Below, piece by piece: positions 1 to 8,165 of a DNA stretch of 64,000 nucleotides. How positions within the stretch are numbered: position 1 is the first letter of the stretch; each line of letters starts with the position of its first letter. The notes below the pieces were generated by a model. The model ran no database searches. It saw only the letters and a program-made list of their open reading frames with translations, and was not told the origin of the DNA. Origin of the DNA: Sphaerisporangium melleum (lineage in GTDB: Bacteria; Actinomycetota; Actinomycetes; Streptosporangiales; Streptosporangiaceae). The stretch is from NCBI RefSeq assembly GCF_014646695.1, contig NZ_BMNT01000022.1, forward strand, positions 21,563 through 85,562. Reading direction: 5' to 3'. The translations under genes were made by a program, and so were the position numbers.

Positions 1-1636
1 CGGTTTCCAGCAGGCTGCCGGTGTACAGGTAGGACGGGTCGCGGGTGGGGGCCCATTCGGCGGCGGCGGCGCGCAGGCGGGTATGGAGCAGGCGGTCGGC
101 GTGGGTTTGGGCCAGCCATTCCTCTCTCAGCAGCGGCCAGGCGCGCAGCAGTACCTCGTGGCTGATCTCCACGGTGTCGGCGGCCAGGGTGAGCAGGCGT
201 TCGGCGGCGAAGGCCTCCAGCACCGCCGCCACCTCGGCCACGTGCGCGGGGGGTCGGCCGTCGGTCAGCGCGGCACGGGGGACGCGGTCGGCGGTGTCGG
301 TGCCGTCGCTGCCGGTGGTGGTCAGGCGGAGGAAGATCTGTCGGGTGAGGTCCTGTTGGGCGGGGGTGAGCCCGTCGTAGACGCGTTGCGCGCTGTCGGC
401 CACCGCGCCTTCGATGCCGCCGGTGCGCTCGTAGTCGGCCAAGGTCAGCAGCCGGCCGGTACGGTGGCGCCAGGCCTGGTCCAGCGCGTGGGACAGCAGC
501 GGCAACGTCCCGGCGCCGCCGCCCGCCGCGGTGGAGGGCGGGCCGGGAGATGCGGGCCGGCGGGTGCGGATCTCCCGCAGCAGGGTCTGGGCCAGGTCGT
601 CCTCCACCTGGGAGCCGGCCTGCCGGGCCGGTTCGGTGATGGCCAGGCGCAGTTGCCGCTCGGTCATGGCGGTCAGCAGATAACGGTCCTGGACCGCCTG
701 GGCCAGGAGCGGGTAGTCGGCGCAGCGGGCCTCGAAGTCGGCCCGTACCACCAGCACCACCAGCGCCGCCGGTGTCCGGTCCGGGCCGTGCCCGACGGTG
801 GCGGCGGCGTGCAGGGCGGTGATGAACGCGGCGCGCCGGCCGTCATCGGCGCACTGGGTGAACAACTGCTCGAACTGGTCGATGAGCAGGACCAGCCGCC
901 GCTGCCTGTCCGCTTCTGGGGTTGCCGGTTCTGGTGCCGGCGGGTGTGCCGCTGAGAGGGTTGGTGCCGGAAGGCCGGGTGCGGCGCCGGCGTGCAGGGC
1001 GGCCTGGCGGGCGGTCAGGGCGAACCCGGCCGGATCCTGGGCCAGGGCGTGCCGGACCGCGCCGGCGTCGGTCCCGGCCAGGCCCGCGATCCGGACCGCC
1101 AGTTCTTCCAGCGGGGTTCGGGTCGGGGTGAACAGCAGGCAGGGCCAGTGGGCCGCGTGCGACGCGCCGTCCAGGCCGCTCCCGCGCAGCCGGGGCAGGA
1201 TCCCGGCGCGGAGCACGGAGGACTTGCCCGCGCCGGACACCCCGGAGACCATCAGCAGGCCGCCGGCCGCCGCCTGGCGGGACAGGCGGGTCATGAGCTC
1301 GCCGGTGACCTGCTCGCGGCCGAAGAAGTAGGCCGCGTCGCGTTCCTGGAAGGCGTTCAGTCCGCGGTAGGGGGAGTCGACCGCGCCGCCCACGTCCGCC
1401 AGCGGCGGCACGCCCGCCGAGTCGCTCCAGGTCAACCGGCCGTAGTTGTAGACGATCTGGGTGTTGCCCTCGCCGATCTGCACCCCGGTCGCGGTACGCG
1501 CGTCGACCACATATCGCGGGCCGTCCCCGGCCGGCGCCTCGGCCGGCTCGGCACCCGGCTCGGCGGGTGACGTTGCGGACGGCCCGGGGGGAGGTGCCGG
1601 CGGGTCGAAAGCGGGCTGCGGGTCCATCGGAGGCAT
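1..1636 (-). CDS. nSTAND NTPase with N-terminal RHIM/BASS-like amyloid motif, 3' end beyond window
   Basis: This is a STAND-class signalling ATPase; only its first 545 codons lie in the window. ATG at 1636 follows the upstream gene by 13 bp. Residues 1-37 are Pro/Ala-rich. Residues 51-66 carry the motif GVQIGEGNTQIVYNYG, which has the Q-hydrophobic-G core of RHIM and bacterial amyloid signalling (BASS3-like) motifs. The NTPase domain opens with PYRGLNAFQERDAAYFFGRE, the nSTAND1 hallmark, followed by Walker A SGVSGAGKSS and Walker B LVLLIDQFEQLF. In this family the C-terminus usually holds WD40 or other sensor repeats; here it is outside the window. The likely role is a ligand-sensing, oligomerising switch that seeds amyloid folding in its partner (inference). 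No stop codon interrupts the frame I checked at the motif and at both Walker sites. Confidence 0.85.
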   Translation of the reverse strand, partial: MPPMDPQPAFDPPAPPPGPSATSPAEPGAEPAEAPAGDGPRYVVDARTATGVQIGEGNTQIVYNYGRLTWSDSAGVPPLADVGGAVDSPYRGLNAFQERDAAYFFGREQVTGELMTRLSRQAAAGGLLMVSGVSGAGKSSVLRAGILPRLRGSGLDGASHAAHWPCLLFTPTRTPLEELAVRIAGLAGTDAGAVRHALAQDPAGFALTARQAALHAGAAPGLPAPTLSAAHPPAPEPATPEADRQRRLVLLIDQFEQLFTQCADDGRRAAFITALHAAATVGHGPDRTPAALVVLVVRADFEARCADYPLLAQAVQDRYLLTAMTERQLRLAITEPARQAGSQVEDDLAQTLLREIRTRRPASPGPPSTAAGGGAGTLPLLSHALDQAWRHRTGRLLTLADYERTGGIEGAVADSAQRVYDGLTPAQQDLTRQIFLRLTTTGSDGTDTADRVPRAALTDGRPPAHVAEVAAVLEAFAAERLLTLAADTVEISHEVLLRAWPLLREEWLAQTHADRLLHTRLRAAAAEWAPTRDPSYLYTGSLLET

Positions 1637-1649
1637 CGTGTCTGCGAGG

Positions 1650-2171
1650 TCAGGCGGGATGGTTGGGCGAGGGGAAGACGTTGTGCTGGGTGAGGTGCTC
1701 GCCGACTTGGACGCCCTGGGCATGCCCCAGGTCCACCACGTACTTGCCGGTGCCGGTGGGCGGCTCGTCGGTGTCACCGGGCCGCGGGGCGCGGGCGTCG
1801 GGCACGTCGGCGGGTGCGAGGGCCGGTCGCCGGCCTTCGGCCGCCACCCGCAGGGCCTGCCGCCCGGCTGCCGCCGTCCCGGGTGGGGCAATGCCGGCCG
1901 GGATGCGGTCGGCGCGGGTCTGCGCGCGCAACGCCACCACCGCGACCACGAGCCCGGCCGTGCCCAGCAGCATGCCGGTGAACAGGCCGGCCACGCCGGC
2001 CCGTTGGTTCAAAATGGCCAGCATTTCCGGGGACAGGCGCAGCGGTTCGGCGAAGAACCACAGCAGCGCCGCCAGCAGAGAGGCCGAGAGCACCAGGAGC
2101 GCGATGATCGCCATGCCGCGCCACAGTCGCGAACCCGTCGCTCGTCCCGCCTCGGGCGTCGTCTTCGACAT
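1650..2171 (-). CDS. Small two-TM membrane protein with C-terminal RHIM/BASS-like motif (putative effector)
   Basis: This 173-aa protein lies directly upstream of the STAND gene with 13 bp between, so the two are probably co-transcribed. I chose ATG 2171; a longer reading frame reaches 2219 but its extra 16 residues look non-coding. It has hydrophobic segments at about residues 20-41 and 58-80 and a Pro/Ala-rich linker. Its C-terminal segment (residues 144-166) contains YVVD, then GVQVGEHLTQHNVF. That tail matches the N-terminal motif of the neighbouring receptor (YVVD, seven residues later GVQ-hydrophobic-GE, then TQ). An effector with a C-terminal amyloid motif beside an NLR-like gene with an N-terminal one is the known layout of bacterial amyloid signalling pairs. 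The membrane domain could be a pore former, but it has no family that I recognise. Confidence 0.75.
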   Translation of the reverse strand: MSKTTPEAGRATGSRLWRGMAIIALLVLSASLLAALLWFFAEPLRLSPEMLAILNQRAGVAGLFTGMLLGTAGLVVAVVALRAQTRADRIPAGIAPPGTAAAGRQALRVAAEGRRPALAPADVPDARAPRPGDTDEPPTGTGKYVVDLGHAQGVQVGEHLTQHNVFPSPNHPA

Positions 2172-2378
2172 GCTTCCAGAGTGCTCCCGCGCCGGCGTGA
2201 GTGGCGCCGAAAGGAGCAAAGTGTTACCCGCTGATCGGGACCGTCGTTCGCGGGGCGACCCCTCGCACCGGCGTCCGGCGCGGGGACGGCGGCCGTTGGG
2301 TCACGAGATCGCAGCGTTTCCCCGGCGACTCCAAGGTGCGGCTATGGTGAATTCAGAGGTTTGACCGAGGGCGGTGGC

Positions 2379-3134
2379 ATGCGAGGCGGCTCGGCCGGTG
2401 GATTAGCCGGCGTGGTGCTGTCGGTTTTATTGGCGGCACCCGCATGGGCCGCCGACATTCCCGACATCGAGGACGAGCAGCTTGTTTACTGCCTTTCCTC
2501 GTCACACCGCGACAACCTCGCGTCCGCGGCGGCCGCGCTCGATCCGCGGCTGACCGCCATCGGCGACCGGCTGGCGCCGCAGAAGAGCGGCACGCTCTCC
2601 CTGGAGCAATGGCGCGCCGGCGACCCGGCGGCGTTCGCCAAGGCGTGCAGGGCGCTGACCGCCGCCGTGCCCGCCCTGAAGCAGGAGGACCCGCCCAACC
2701 CGCTGTGGAACGCCCTGTCCGTGGTGTTCACCACGCTCTCCGGCGGGCTGATCGCGCTCGTGGCCGCGGAGTGGCGCACCGCCGCCAACGCGGGGGTCGA
2801 GCGCGCCGTACGGCTCGGCGACCTCGCCGATGACTTCTTCTCCGCGGCGGGCGACTACGCCGAGGCGCGGTCGGCGGGACGGCCGCCGTCCGCGCAGGCG
2901 TTCGACACCGCCCACACCGCGCTGGTCCGCGAACTGGACCGGGTGCGCAGGCACCGCCCGCAGTGGCCCAAGGTCGCGGCGGCCCGCCGGACCGTCCAGG
3001 AACGACTGTCCCGGCAGGAGGCCGACCAGGGCGCCGAGCACGTCCGGGAGCCGCTGGAGGCGCTGCGGAACGACCTGTCGTGGATCGACGGGGCGCTGCG
3101 CCGTCCCTGGATCCCGTTCAGAAAGGGGGGGTGA
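2379..3134 (+). CDS. Predicted membrane protein, first gene of a three-gene ATPase cassette
   Basis: I do not recognise a family. About 251 aa from ATG 2379, which has a GAGGG ribosome-binding site 7 nt upstream; a TTG at 2361 would add six residues. The N-terminus is a signal peptide or anchor (hydrophobic run ending ...AAPAWAAD). A second hydrophobic stretch (ALSVVFTTLSGGLIALVAAE) lies mid-protein. The C-terminal half is charged and helical, rich in Arg, Glu and Ala. The next gene starts one base after the stop codon, so the gene is translationally linked to the two P-loop ATPases. An inferred role is a membrane anchor or sensor for those ATPases. Confidence 0.6.
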   Translation: MRGGSAGGLAGVVLSVLLAAPAWAADIPDIEDEQLVYCLSSSHRDNLASAAAALDPRLTAIGDRLAPQKSGTLSLEQWRAGDPAAFAKACRALTAAVPALKQEDPPNPLWNALSVVFTTLSGGLIALVAAEWRTAANAGVERAVRLGDLADDFFSAAGDYAEARSAGRPPSAQAFDTAHTALVRELDRVRRHRPQWPKVAAARRTVQERLSRQEADQGAEHVREPLEALRNDLSWIDGALRRPWIPFRKGG

Positions 3135-3135
3135 G

Positions 3136-4041
3136 GTGTCCGAGGGACCGCTGCGGCTGGAGGGGCCCTCCACCGGTCCGCTGAGCATGTTCGACCAGTG
3201 GGAGGACCACTTCGAGCTGTTCGCGTTCATCGACGGCATGCACCGGGCTTATGAGCGGTTCGCCGAGTTCGCCGATCCCGCCCGCCTGGTGGCCATGGGT
3301 CACCTGGTCCTGGTGGGCGGGCCGCCGGGGGTGGGAAAGAGCTCGTTCATCGCCCGTTGTGCCCGGCTGCTCGTCCGGGAAATCGGGATGGCACGCCCGA
3401 TGATCTTCGACTTCGGACAGGCCGCCGGATATCGCGAAAGCGCAGATTTCGGGGATATGTCGAAGAAGTTGCTCCGGGGCATGGTCGACGTCCTGGAGAG
3501 CGCGGACTGGATCCACCTGGAGGAACTCGAAACGCTCCGGGGTCTGGTGGGCGACCCGGAAACCGCGCACCATAGGTTCAGCATCATGCTGAAGGAGGCC
3601 GATGCGGTGGCCGTGGTCATCCTGCCGCAGCAGATCCCGCTCGAGTGGGTGCGGCGCTTCCACGAGCTGGCCCGCCCTCGCATGATCTTCTTCGCCGAGT
3701 GCGGTCCGGTGGACCCGGACGAGGAGAACCGCCGGTTCGGCGTGATCCCGCTGCGCCGTACGACGGTCCTGGGGCTGACCGCGATGCGGGACCGGCCGCG
3801 GGACGTCCAGGAAATACTGAAAAAGCGGGTCAAGGGAATGTCCGCGCCGGAAATGAAACTGGTCGCGGAAGGGGTGGTGGTCCCTTTCGATGCCGTGGCG
3901 GAGGCGGTCATAGAATTGGAGCACCTCTTCACGTCGTGCGGCGAGGGCGAGATAACCCCGGAAAAGCTGGCGCCGTACACCAGGGAAAGCGTCGATCGGC
4001 TGCTGGCCAGGCTGGCCAGGACGAGAAGGTCGGATGGATAA
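3136..4041 (+). CDS. P-loop NTPase, second gene of the cassette
   Basis: A 301-aa ATPase of unknown specific function. The GTG at 3136 is favoured because a purine-rich run (AAAGGGGGG) sits just upstream, inside the end of the previous gene. An ATG at 3187 is the alternative. Walker A is GGPPGVGKSS with the lysine near residue 68; a likely Walker B strand is RMIFFAECG. A region ending in a helical C-terminus (RLLARLARTRR) follows. It overlaps neither neighbour, but gaps are 1 and 9 bp, so the three genes are almost certainly one operon. The domain looks like an AAA/STAND-type module without the repeats usually fused to it. Confidence 0.65.
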   Translation: MSEGPLRLEGPSTGPLSMFDQWEDHFELFAFIDGMHRAYERFAEFADPARLVAMGHLVLVGGPPGVGKSSFIARCARLLVREIGMARPMIFDFGQAAGYRESADFGDMSKKLLRGMVDVLESADWIHLEELETLRGLVGDPETAHHRFSIMLKEADAVAVVILPQQIPLEWVRRFHELARPRMIFFAECGPVDPDEENRRFGVIPLRRTTVLGLTAMRDRPRDVQEILKKRVKGMSAPEMKLVAEGVVVPFDAVAEAVIELEHLFTSCGEGEITPEKLAPYTRESVDRLLARLARTRRSDG

Positions 4042-4050
4042 GGATCCGTT

Positions 4051-6186
4051 ATGGAGAGCAGCGGGCCGGAAGTCCCCGTCACCTACACACTGAGGCTGGG
4101 TGACGAGGCCGATCCCACCGCGGTGACGGTGGTCACCCCGGCCTTCCGGCGTGCCTTCGACTTCGTCGACGCCTATCTGGCCACCGGGGAGGGCGAGGTC
4201 GGCGAGTCGGGCCGTGCCCTGGCGATCATCGGCGGGCTCGGGACCGGCAAGTCCCATCTGGCCAGGTCGGTCATCGACCGCATCAGAAAACGCCAGGAGG
4301 ACGCCATCGTCCTGCGCCTGGACACCCCGCACACCGGTTTCGGATTCCTGTTCCGCAACGTCCTCATCGAGCAGTTCGGCAAGGACCGCCTGCACGACCT
4401 GGTGATCGACTACTACGCCCAGGTGACCGCCGCCAAGCTGCCCACCGGCGAGGGAGAGGACCACCTGTCCGCGTCGATCAGGGCGGGCCTGCTCGCGGGC
4501 ACCGTCGACCCGCGCAAGGTGATCGAGCACTACCACCTGGCCCAGGCCACCCTCGTCGGCGAGCTGCGCCGCAGGCTCAGCCACCTGCCCGAGCACGCGC
4601 CGTACGCCACCGCACTGGCCCTCATGGTGATGGACGACCTGGTCGACCCGGTGTGGGAGTGGCTGAGCGGTGGCCCGCCCGGGCAGGAGCTGCGCGACCG
4701 CGGTGTCACCCACCAGCTCGCCACCCCGGCCGACGCGTACAACACCCTCGCCGTGCTGGCCTTCCTCGCCGGGCGCATGGACCGCCGCCTGGTGCTGGTG
4801 ATCGACGAGTTCGAGAAGCTGCTCGGCGCCCCCGGCCCCTGGGAGCAGGCCGCGCTGAACTCCTTCGACGAGCTGGTGCAGGTGTTCATCGAGACCCGCA
4901 GCCTGCCGGTGTTCTGCGGCATGACCGACAGCCTCGCCAAGCTGCCCCCCGGGCTGCTGCAACGCACCCGGGTGCTCACCCCGACGCCGTTCGGCGCCAC
5001 CGAGATGGCCGAGCTGCTCGGCAAACGGGGCCGCGAGGTGAGCGCCTCGCTCGCGGGCGGCCTGGTCGAGATGTCCGACGGCAACCCGCGCGAGGCGCTG
5101 TCGCTGTACCGCAGGTCCGAGGCCATCGTCGCCGGGCGCGGCGGCGGTGGCAGCGTCACCACCGCCGTGCTGCGCGAGGCCGTACGCCAGCGCTCCCAGG
5201 TGCCCGCCGAGCAGGTCACCGGCGCCGTGCGCACGCTGCTGGAGGAGAGCGGCCTGGACTTCCGCTCCTCGATCGTCCTCACCGGCGGCGCCGACCCGGT
5301 CGACTTCTGGATCCCCTACGGCGACGGCAGCGCCGCCATCGCCGTGCTGGTCACCCGGTCGCTGCTGCGCAAGGGCGAGGAGGTCTACCTGCGGGCCCAG
5401 GTCGACGCCGCGCGGGAGGCCGCCGTGCCATGCGAGGTGATCGTCGTGGTGAACGGCCATCTCACGGCGCGGATGCGCGCCGAGGTGTCCGGGCTGACCG
5501 GCCGGCAGCCGCTGGTCTTCGACCTCCCCGGCTTCGGCACGGCGTTCCGGAGCGCCGTCGACGCCGCCGTCCGGCGGCTGGCCGCCGCGGCCGACGAGGG
5601 GGCGCTGGACGGCCTGCGCCGGCAGATGGACCGGCTGAGCCGCCAGCAGACCGCGACACAGAACATGATGGACAACCTGCTGGAGTCGGTCGCCGGGCTC
5701 AAGACGTCCGCGCCGGGGACGGGCCGCCCCGCGCCGCCGCTGCCGGCCCGCATCGCCGCCCAGTTCGACGACGCCGCCGCGGACACCGACCCGTCGGGCG
5801 ACCTCGGGGGCATCCTGACCGAGCTGTTCGACGATCCCGGCAACACCGAGGTCAGTGTGCGGGCCAGGCGGCGGCTCTCCTCCCGCGAGCTGGTGGAGGC
5901 CGCGGGCACGGTCTGGTTGCAGCGGCAGCTCCTGGACGCCTTCCGCGAGCGCCTGTCGGCGTTCCTCGGCGGGGCCGGCCCCGGCCCGCTCACCTCCGCC
6001 CAGGAGGAGGAGCTGCTCGCCATGTGCCGGACGTTCGAGGTGAGCGTGCAGGCGTTGCCGCCCGCCCCGATCAGCGCTCCGGTGTGGCGGGATCCGCGGT
6101 CGTCTGCTCGTCCGGCACGCGGGCGAGCACTCGACGAGCTAGGGCGGCGCGTGCTGAGCGAGGTGCGGACGGGGACGCGAGGATGA
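4051..6186 (+). CDS. Large AAA-type ATPase, third gene of the cassette
   Basis: A 711-aa protein with Walker A IIGGLGTGKSHLA (lysine 67) and Walker B LVLVIDEFEKLL (Asp252-Glu253), followed by a sensor-like region and a lid (MSDGNPREALSLYRRS), as in ORC/Cdc6-like and other AAA+ ATPases. Residues of about 400-500 form an alpha/beta segment (DFWIPYGDGSAAIAVLV) that might be a degenerate nuclease or regulatory fold; I see no clear catalytic set. A coiled-coil-like stretch follows (RRQMDRLSRQQTATQNMMDN). It is the last gene of the cassette, and its 3' end overlaps the convergent antiporter gene by 116 bp. Substrate and partner are unknown. The DNA-binding or defence role suggested by the architecture is inference. 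Confidence 0.65.
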   Translation: MESSGPEVPVTYTLRLGDEADPTAVTVVTPAFRRAFDFVDAYLATGEGEVGESGRALAIIGGLGTGKSHLARSVIDRIRKRQEDAIVLRLDTPHTGFGFLFRNVLIEQFGKDRLHDLVIDYYAQVTAAKLPTGEGEDHLSASIRAGLLAGTVDPRKVIEHYHLAQATLVGELRRRLSHLPEHAPYATALALMVMDDLVDPVWEWLSGGPPGQELRDRGVTHQLATPADAYNTLAVLAFLAGRMDRRLVLVIDEFEKLLGAPGPWEQAALNSFDELVQVFIETRSLPVFCGMTDSLAKLPPGLLQRTRVLTPTPFGATEMAELLGKRGREVSASLAGGLVEMSDGNPREALSLYRRSEAIVAGRGGGGSVTTAVLREAVRQRSQVPAEQVTGAVRTLLEESGLDFRSSIVLTGGADPVDFWIPYGDGSAAIAVLVTRSLLRKGEEVYLRAQVDAAREAAVPCEVIVVVNGHLTARMRAEVSGLTGRQPLVFDLPGFGTAFRSAVDAAVRRLAAAADEGALDGLRRQMDRLSRQQTATQNMMDNLLESVAGLKTSAPGTGRPAPPLPARIAAQFDDAAADTDPSGDLGGILTELFDDPGNTEVSVRARRRLSSRELVEAAGTVWLQRQLLDAFRERLSAFLGGAGPGPLTSAQEEELLAMCRTFEVSVQALPPAPISAPVWRDPRSSARPARGRALDELGRRVLSEVRTGTRG

Positions 6187-7192
6187 GCAGCCGGTCCCAC
6201 GCGGCGTTGGCCGAAAGGTGCAGCACGTTCACCACCAGGACGGCCGGGGCGATCACCGCCACGGCCGCGGGGTAGAGCGGCACCAGGGTCAGCGCGAGCA
6301 GGATGGCCGTGATGCCGTTCTGCTGGCCGAGGGCGAGGCCGACGCGCTCGGCCGGGGCCAGCCCGCGGGTGATCAGCAGGCCGCCGACGACGATCTGCGC
6401 GCCGAACGCGCTCAGGCCGAGCACCAGCGCCCTGCCCGGCTCCACCCCGCCTGCCAGCAGCGCGCCGGTGGCGAACACCGCCAGGTAGAACGCCACGGTG
6501 ACCGAGCGGTCGAGCAGCGCGCCGAGCCGCGGCCGGAAGAACAGGCCCACCAGCGCGACGCCCAGCACCAGGAAGAAGGCGGTGGCGACGGCCAGCAGCG
6601 CCACCAGTGCCGCGACCGCGACGGCCGTCGGCAGGCGGATGCGCCGCAGCGGCAGCCAGACCAGGAACACCACGGCCGCGAACCCCAGGTTGAGCGCGAG
6701 GTTGCCCAGGTAGCCGCCGAGGTCGGCGGACGCGCCGCCCAGCACGAGCGCGGAGAGGTACACCGTCAGCAGCGCCGTCACCGGGTCGTCGAACGACGCC
6801 CACGCCAGCAGCAGCGACCTGGCCCGCTCGGACATCCGGGCCTGCGACATCAGCGCGGACACCGACAGCGGATCGATCTGCGCGACGGCCAGCCCGAGCG
6901 GCAGCGCCGCCGGTTCGCGGTAGACCAGGAACATCACCGCGGCGATGAGCGCGGTCTTCAGCAGGACGCCCACCGTGACGGCCAGCACGACGGTGCGCAC
7001 ATGGCCCGCGACCGTTTCCACCGCGATGCCGTGCGCGCTGCCGTACAGGCCGAGCGCCAGCAGCGCGGTGACCGCGTACAGGTAGGCGGGGTGGCCGCTC
7101 ACGTCGCCGAGGCCGGCGGCGGCCACCGCCCACCCGGCGAGCGCGACCGCCGCCCCCATGACCAGCCGTCTCACCCCTGGTGAGCGCACCAT
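6071..7192 (-). CDS. Monovalent cation:proton antiporter-like membrane protein
   Basis: 373 aa with roughly ten to eleven hydrophobic segments, resembling the CPA-type Na+/H+ antiporter fold. Motifs consistent with this are AQIDPLSVSALM (an Asp-Pro in an unwound helix) and WASFDDPVTALL (paired acidic residues), plus a late GLALGQQNGITAILLAL helix. It would exchange Na+ or K+ for protons across the cytoplasmic membrane. The first Met is at 7192; a second Met at residue 12 is possible. The last ~35 residues are polar and overlap the end of the opposing AAA ATPase gene. It is a short form of the family, which often has a C-terminal regulatory domain absent here. Confidence 0.7.
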   Translation of the reverse strand: MVRSPGVRRLVMGAAVALAGWAVAAAGLGDVSGHPAYLYAVTALLALGLYGSAHGIAVETVAGHVRTVVLAVTVGVLLKTALIAAVMFLVYREPAALPLGLAVAQIDPLSVSALMSQARMSERARSLLLAWASFDDPVTALLTVYLSALVLGGASADLGGYLGNLALNLGFAAVVFLVWLPLRRIRLPTAVAVAALVALLAVATAFFLVLGVALVGLFFRPRLGALLDRSVTVAFYLAVFATGALLAGGVEPGRALVLGLSAFGAQIVVGGLLITRGLAPAERVGLALGQQNGITAILLALTLVPLYPAAVAVIAPAVLVVNVLHLSANAAWDRLLILASPSAPRSARAALARRVLARVPDEQTTADPATPER

Positions 7193-7226
7193 CTGGGCTC
7201 CTTCCCCCGTGCCCGTCCGGCCCGTG

Positions 7227-8150
7227 TCAGCCGGTGAGAACGCCGGCGATCTCCGGTACGGCGGGACGCAGCCGTTGCTCGGCGGCGAAGACCTCGGGCT
7301 GGAACACGGTCACCCCCATGACGAACCCCTGCTGCCGGAGCAGGGGGTAGACGAAGATGGCGCCGGACACCACGTCCAGGACCAGCCTGACCAGCGGCCG
7401 CTCGGAGTACAGGCGCAGCGCGTAGGCCAGCGCCGGCAGGTCGGACCGCATGCGCACGGCGAGGTCCATGTACCGCTTGCGCGCGCCCTCGGCGCCGAGC
7501 GCGCCGCCGAACCACGGCGCGAGGGCGTCGGCGTCGCAGACGTCGGCGGCGAAGGCGAAGCGCCACTGGTGGTGCAGGGCCAGGTAGTGCAGGTCGTTGA
7601 CGTCCACCACGCGCTCGCCGAGCCGGGTCAGCGCGGTGGCGAGCTCGGCGTCCAGGCCCTCGGCGCACTCGGTGCGCACGGTCGCGGGCGGCAGCGGGTC
7701 GCCCTTCCTCGGGCCGCGCCGGCCGCCGGGCATCAGGTCGGGCTGCAGGTAGATCTCCCGCCGGATCCGGGTGATGAGCCGGCCCACCGCGTGGTCCATC
7801 TCCTCCACCGCGCCCGCGTCACGGGTGGAGCCGACCAGATAGTCCTCCTCGAACACGTGGCCGCAGTGCACGGCGCCGTCCTCGGTCTGCACGAACGTGC
7901 GGGTCAGCTCCCCGGTGCCGAGCTCGCGCAGCGGATCGCCGAACCGGATCGACTCGGTCACGAGCTGCCGGAACGCGCGCTCCTGCCGCCGCCGCTCTTC
8001 CTCGGGGAGCCGGGTGAGGGTGAACACGTGGAAGCCGCGGTCGTAGTAGGCGAGCAGCTCGATCTCGGGCCGGTGGCCGAGCGCCTCCTGGCACAGCTCG
8101 ATCACCTTGGCATGCCCGGGGTGGGCGAAGGGGGAACGCGCCATCTCCAT
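7227..8150 (-). CDS. Unrecognised 307-aa protein downstream of fxsT
   Basis: I do not recognise this family. It is a soluble-looking protein with no signal peptide or membrane segment. ATG 8150 is preceded by GGAG 8 nt upstream and by the stop of fxsT 15 bp away, so it is probably translated with fxsT. Notable stretches are an early ELLAYYDRGFHVFTLTRL strand region and a C-terminal segment LVLDVVSGAIFVYPLLRQQG. The middle is Arg/Pro-rich. Its position at the end of the precursor-fxsT operon suggests a role in the FxS-type system (inference), but it is not the TIR-like FxsC protein that usually accompanies such loci. Confidence 0.6.
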   Translation of the reverse strand: MEMARSPFAHPGHAKVIELCQEALGHRPEIELLAYYDRGFHVFTLTRLPEEERRRQERAFRQLVTESIRFGDPLRELGTGELTRTFVQTEDGAVHCGHVFEEDYLVGSTRDAGAVEEMDHAVGRLITRIRREIYLQPDLMPGGRRGPRKGDPLPPATVRTECAEGLDAELATALTRLGERVVDVNDLHYLALHHQWRFAFAADVCDADALAPWFGGALGAEGARKRYMDLAVRMRSDLPALAYALRLYSERPLVRLVLDVVSGAIFVYPLLRQQGFVMGVTVFQPEVFAAEQRLRPAVPEIAGVLTG

Positions 8151-8165
8151 GCCATCTGCTCCGCT

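Noticed and set aside
3118-5460. 780-codon open frame on the minus strand
   Set aside because: Antisense to the two ATPase genes, whose Walker motifs show the true strand.
5250-5550. Possible PD-(D/E)XK nuclease domain in the large AAA ATPase
   Set aside because: The alpha/beta segment lacks a clear Asp ... Glu-x-Lys set; not supportable by eye.
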